DNA of 64,000 nucleotides from positions 1,550,001 through 1,614,000 of the forward strand of contig NZ_CP115174.1 of assembly GCF_027625475.1 (NCBI RefSeq), given 5' to 3'. The position numbers and the translations under genes were made by a program. Source of the DNA: Sphingomonas abietis. Its GTDB lineage: Bacteria > Pseudomonadota > Alphaproteobacteria > Sphingomonadales > Sphingomonadaceae. Shown in pieces: positions 61,251 to 64,000 of this stretch. Each line of letters opens with the position of its first letter. The first letter of the stretch is position 1. Below the pieces are notes generated by a model that had not been told where the DNA came from, did not search any database, and saw nothing but the letters and a program-made list of their open reading frames with translations.

Positions 61251-62210
61251 CTAGAGTCGGGCATCGGCCTTTCGGGTCAGGGTCCAGCCGACCTGATCCC
61301 GTTTCACCCCGACGTCAAGCAGCGGCCCGAGCCCCCCCAGGAAACGGGTCTTGTCGCCGCCATAGGCGATCACGCCGGTGAAGGGCTGGGTCGCGACATC
61401 GGGGCCCGCCATGATCGGCACGCCGAGCCCGCGCGACAGATCGGCGGCGACGATGGCGAGCGGCGCCTGCCGGTAGCTCAGCCGGTTCTCGCGCCAGCTG
61501 CCGATATCGGCGGTGGCGGCACGGGCGACGCGCATCTCGCCGGCACCGTCCCGGCTGTCGAGCGTCTGGCCGGGGCCGAGCCGCACCGCTTCCAGGCGGG
61601 GATTATAGACCACCATGCCCTCGGCGACGGCGACGCGGGTGCCGGCGGGATCGCGGATGACATCGAAGCGGGTGCCGACATCCTGTACCTGGCCGGCGCC
61701 GACCCTGACCGCGAAGGGATGCGCTTCGTCATGCCTGACGTCGAACAGCGCCTCGCCGCGATCGAGCGTCGCGACATGGGAATCGTGGTGATCCAGTACC
61801 AGCCTGGTGTCGCCGTTGAGGGCGATGGTGGCGCTGCCAGTGACGATGGTGCGATGCTCGCCGGGGCCGGTCTCGACGACGAAGGGGGCGGGGCGGAGAT
61901 GGATGTATCCCACGCCGATTGCGGCGACGATCCCGGCCGCCAGCACGCCGCCTGCCGCCTGCCGCCGCCAGATCGGCACGCGCGGGGAGATTGGCGGAGG
62001 CGCCGTGGGCACGGGCTTTGCCGTCGGGGTGTCCGCCAGCACCGGATCGGTGGCATCGCCCGCCGCGAGCACCGCGTCATAGGCGGACGCGTGGGCGGGA
62101 TCGGATTCCAGCCATGCCAGAAAGCCGTCCCAATCGCCGAAGCCGGGATCGTTCAGGCGTATCGCCCAATCGATCGCGGCGGTGCGGATGTCGTCCCCAC
62201 GATCCGTCAT
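61251..62210 (-). CDS. FecR-type anti-sigma regulator
   Basis: The 319-residue protein has an N-terminal cytoplasmic region (AAIDWAIRLNDPGFGDWDGF then LAWLESDPAHASAYD) characteristic of FecR. One membrane helix follows (residues about 85 to 105, AAGGVLAAGIVAAIGVGYIH), then a periplasmic FecR domain with GEALFDVRHDEAHPFAVRVG and VQDVGTRFDVIRD. The C-terminal part includes the STN-like segment LAIVAADLSRGLGVPI, which binds the receptor. It carries the signal from the receptor to the sigma factor. The ATG at 62210 has AAAGGAG upstream; the longer frame adds 46 residues without FecR features. Confidence 0.93.
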   Translation of the reverse strand: MTDRGDDIRTAAIDWAIRLNDPGFGDWDGFLAWLESDPAHASAYDAVLAAGDATDPVLADTPTAKPVPTAPPPISPRVPIWRRQAAGGVLAAGIVAAIGVGYIHLRPAPFVVETGPGEHRTIVTGSATIALNGDTRLVLDHHDSHVATLDRGEALFDVRHDEAHPFAVRVGAGQVQDVGTRFDVIRDPAGTRVAVAEGMVVYNPRLEAVRLGPGQTLDSRDGAGEMRVARAATADIGSWRENRLSYRQAPLAIVAADLSRGLGVPIMAGPDVATQPFTGVIAYGGDKTRFLGGLGPLLDVGVKRDQVGWTLTRKADARL

Positions 62211-62253
62211 GCTGCTCCTTTCATGGCAAGGACGGAGTCGACGTGCCACGGCC

Positions 62254-62760
62254 TCATCCCATTTCCTCCCGCGCGGCGAGGATGGCGCGATAGGCCTTCC
62301 GCATGTCGCTCTCGACGGTGCTGAGGCTGATCCCCAGACGCGCCGCAATATCGCGCTGGGCCAGGCCCTCGATCCGGTGCAGGCGGAAGATTTCGTGCGC
62401 GCGCGGGCCGATTTCAGCCAGCACCCCTTCGATCCGGGCGAGCTGTTCGCGGGCGATCAGCACGCGCTCGCCCGACGGCGTGTCGGAGACGCCGGCGCTG
62501 GCCGGGCTCTGGCTCTCGTCCCACGCCCGATCGCGCAGCGCGGACTGGCGGGCGGCGCGGTGGCGATCGCGCATCAGATTCTCGGCGGCGCGGAACAGAT
62601 AGGACATCGGGCTGGCGATCGGGCCGGTCGGAGCCGCCGACAGCCTGATCCACAATTCCTGCAACAGATCCTCCGCCTCGCTGCCCGCACCGCGCGCGGC
62701 GAGGAAGCGCAGCAAGGTCGCCCGCTGGGTCAGGAAGATCGCCTGGAGGCCATCGCTCAT
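62254..62760 (-). CDS. FecI-type ECF sigma factor
   Basis: This is a 168-residue ECF sigma factor. Region 2 is EAEDLLQELWIRLSAAP then SPMSYLFRAAENLMRDRHRA, and region 4 is GPRAHEIFRLHRIEGLAQRD then IAARLGISLSTVESDMRKAY. The length and the FecI-like region 4 fit regulators of TonB receptor operons. The 43-base gap to the FecR-type gene and the same direction show co-transcription. Its target promoter cannot be identified with confidence. Confidence 0.95.
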   Translation of the reverse strand: MSDGLQAIFLTQRATLLRFLAARGAGSEAEDLLQELWIRLSAAPTGPIASPMSYLFRAAENLMRDRHRAARQSALRDRAWDESQSPASAGVSDTPSGERVLIAREQLARIEGVLAEIGPRAHEIFRLHRIEGLAQRDIAARLGISLSTVESDMRKAYRAILAAREEMG

Positions 62761-62784
62761 GGGCCATCGCTCATAGCCAGGGCG

Positions 62785-64000
62785 TTAGCGCAGGCGCGGG
62801 GCGGGTTCCATCGCCTTCGCAGGCGGAGCCGGCACCCGCCCGCTGATTTCGGCACCGGCGTCCTTGTCGAAGCGCAGGTTCCAGATCGTCGCGAGCGCCG
62901 AGATGGCGGTGACGATCCAGAAGGCGGCGGTGAAATCGATCATCGCCGGCTTGTCGACATGGTGGACGAGCATCGACAGATGCAGCGCGCTCGCGGCGGT
63001 GCAGATGCCGAGCGACAGCATCAGCTGCTGCACCGTCGAATAGAAACTGGTCGCGGCGGACATGCGCTGCTTTTCGATCCCGTCATAGGCGATCGCGTTG
63101 TAGGCGGTGAACTGCATCGAGAAGATGAAGCCGCACACCGTCAGCGCGGCGACGATGGCGGACAGCGGCCAGTCCGGCCGGAACAGCCCGCAGAGCGCAT
63201 AGCCCGCCGCCCCGAGGATGCCCGCCCAGATCATCGCGGTGCGGAAGCCGATCCGGCGCAGCAGCCGGGGGGCGACCCCCTTCATCAGCAGCGACCCGAT
63301 GGCGGGGCCGACCGTGATCGTGCCGCTCTGCGCCGCGCTGAGGCCGAAGCCGAGCTGCATCATCAGCGGCAGCAGGAAAGGCAGCGAGCCCTGGGTGATC
63401 CGGGTGAGCGAACCGGCGATCATCGACAGCCGGAAATTCTTGTCGCGCAGCAGGCCGAGATCGATGATCGGATCGGCATGGTGGCGGGCATGGCGGATGT
63501 AGAGGACGCCGAACAGCGCGCCGATCACGATCAGCGCCACCGCGATCGTGCCCGCGCCGGGGCGGCTGGTCATCTCGAAGCCGAACAGCAGGCAGCCCAG
63601 CGCGATACCGCTCAGCACGAAGCCCACCGGATCGAACGGGTGGGGATCGTCCTCGCGGAAATTGGTAATGAACCGCCCGACGAGCAGGAAGCCGATCAGG
63701 CCGACCGGCAGATTGACGTAGAAGATCCAGCGCCAATCGAGATAGGTGACGATATAGCCACCGAGCGGCGGGCCGAGGATCGGCCCGATCAGCGCGGGCA
63801 TGATCAGCCACGACATCGCCGACACCATGTCCTTCTTGGCGACGCTCCGGAGCAGCACCAGCCGCCCGACCGGGATCATCATCGCGCCGCCGATGCCCTG
63901 CACGAAGCGGGCGGCGACGATCCATTCGAGCGTCGGCGACTGGGCGCTGACCAGCGATCCGCCCATGAACAGCGCGATCGCGGCCTGGAAGACGGTGCGC
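62785..64000 (-). CDS. MFS transporter, DHA2/EmrB-like, N-terminus missing (window edge)
   Basis: The visible part is 405 codons open to the right edge. It begins with the frame RTVFQAAIALFMGGS and contains the MFS loop GRLVLLRSVAKKDM and the DHA2 segment PALIGPILGPPLGGYIV. Hydrophobic helices compatible with 14 in total are present. EmrB-type exporters move drugs or other organics with protons. The ATG at 63966 is inside the family alignment, so the true start lies outside the window. It reads leftward and ends 24 bases before the sigma factor gene. Confidence 0.9.
   Translation of the reverse strand, partial: RTVFQAAIALFMGGSLVSAQSPTLEWIVAARFVQGIGGAMMIPVGRLVLLRSVAKKDMVSAMSWLIMPALIGPILGPPLGGYIVTYLDWRWIFYVNLPVGLIGFLLVGRFITNFREDDPHPFDPVGFVLSGIALGCLLFGFEMTSRPGAGTIAVALIVIGALFGVLYIRHARHHADPIIDLGLLRDKNFRLSMIAGSLTRITQGSLPFLLPLMMQLGFGLSAAQSGTITVGPAIGSLLMKGVAPRLLRRIGFRTAMIWAGILGAAGYALCGLFRPDWPLSAIVAALTVCGFIFSMQFTAYNAIAYDGIEKQRMSAATSFYSTVQQLMLSLGICTAASALHLSMLVHHVDKPAMIDFTAAFWIVTAISALATIWNLRFDKDAGAEISGRVPAPPAKAMEPAPRLR

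Noticed and set aside
58773..62324. Rightward open frame of 1183 codons
   Set aside because: It runs antisense across the TonB receptor, FecR and sigma factor genes and has the composition of a shadow frame.

Overview
The window comes from the chromosome of a high-GC alphaproteobacterium, most likely a member of the Sphingomonadaceae. The reasons are the mreB-mreC-mreD-mrdA-rodA order, the large TonB-dependent receptors of the Caulobacter/Xanthomonas type, a DUF6481-like protein, the strong GC3 bias with long antisense open frames, and a MutL carrying the endonuclease motif. Genus and species cannot be fixed from the sequence alone.

Region 1 (1 to about 15,200) is the early and integration end of a temperate phage or phage-derived element. 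It runs off the left edge and ends at the 3' side of a tRNA-Lys(CTT) gene, the probable attachment site. A leftward operon (4238 to 1) encodes a DNA polymerase sliding-clamp homologue, an MT-A70 methyltransferase, a second N6-adenine-type methyltransferase and small unknowns. The switch consists of a leftward Cro-like gene and a rightward S24-type repressor. An inverted repeat, AATTACG-N5-CGTAATT, recurs at the repressor promoter and again over the promoter of the rightward operon, so it is the likely repressor operator. The rightward operon (6829 to 15,022) is tightly overlapped and encodes an HNH protein, an ASCH protein, a MazG-like pyrophosphohydrolase, a truncated PAPS-reductase-like protein, a probable excisionase, a tyrosine recombinase and a DHH phosphoesterase. 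No capsid, terminase or tail genes lie in view.

Region 2 (15.3 to 29.3 kb) is core chromosome. It holds the rod-shape/elongasome operon (mreB, mreC, mreD, mrdA, rodA), divergent mutL, an SMR transporter, a LysR regulator, a three-gene membrane FAD sugar/polyol dehydrogenase (Tat small subunit, GMC subunit with a 3Fe-4S motif, triheme cytochrome c) and a fatty acid desaturase. Region 3 (29.4 to 39.8 kb) holds metE behind a cobalamin riboswitch and an upstream palindrome, an L,D-transpeptidase with a lipoprotein, an aldo/keto reductase, a flavin amine oxidase with a divergent LysR gene, small unknowns and tRNA-Arg(ACG).

Region 4 (40 to 54.2 kb) is more accessory. It holds copA-copB, an intact-looking IS5/IS427-type element, a TonB receptor of lower GC3, a paoABC-type molybdenum aldehyde dehydrogenase operon and a membrane PQQ glucose dehydrogenase. 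Together with the FAD dehydrogenase this gives strong capacity for periplasmic oxidation. Region 5 (54.3 kb to the end) is a leftward cluster: MFS exporter (cut by the window edge), ECF sigma factor, FecR-type anti-sigma, TonB receptor with an STN signalling domain, autotransporter, a one-helix membrane protein and a murein L,D-transpeptidase-family protein. The sigma, FecR and STN receptor genes form a cell-surface signalling set.
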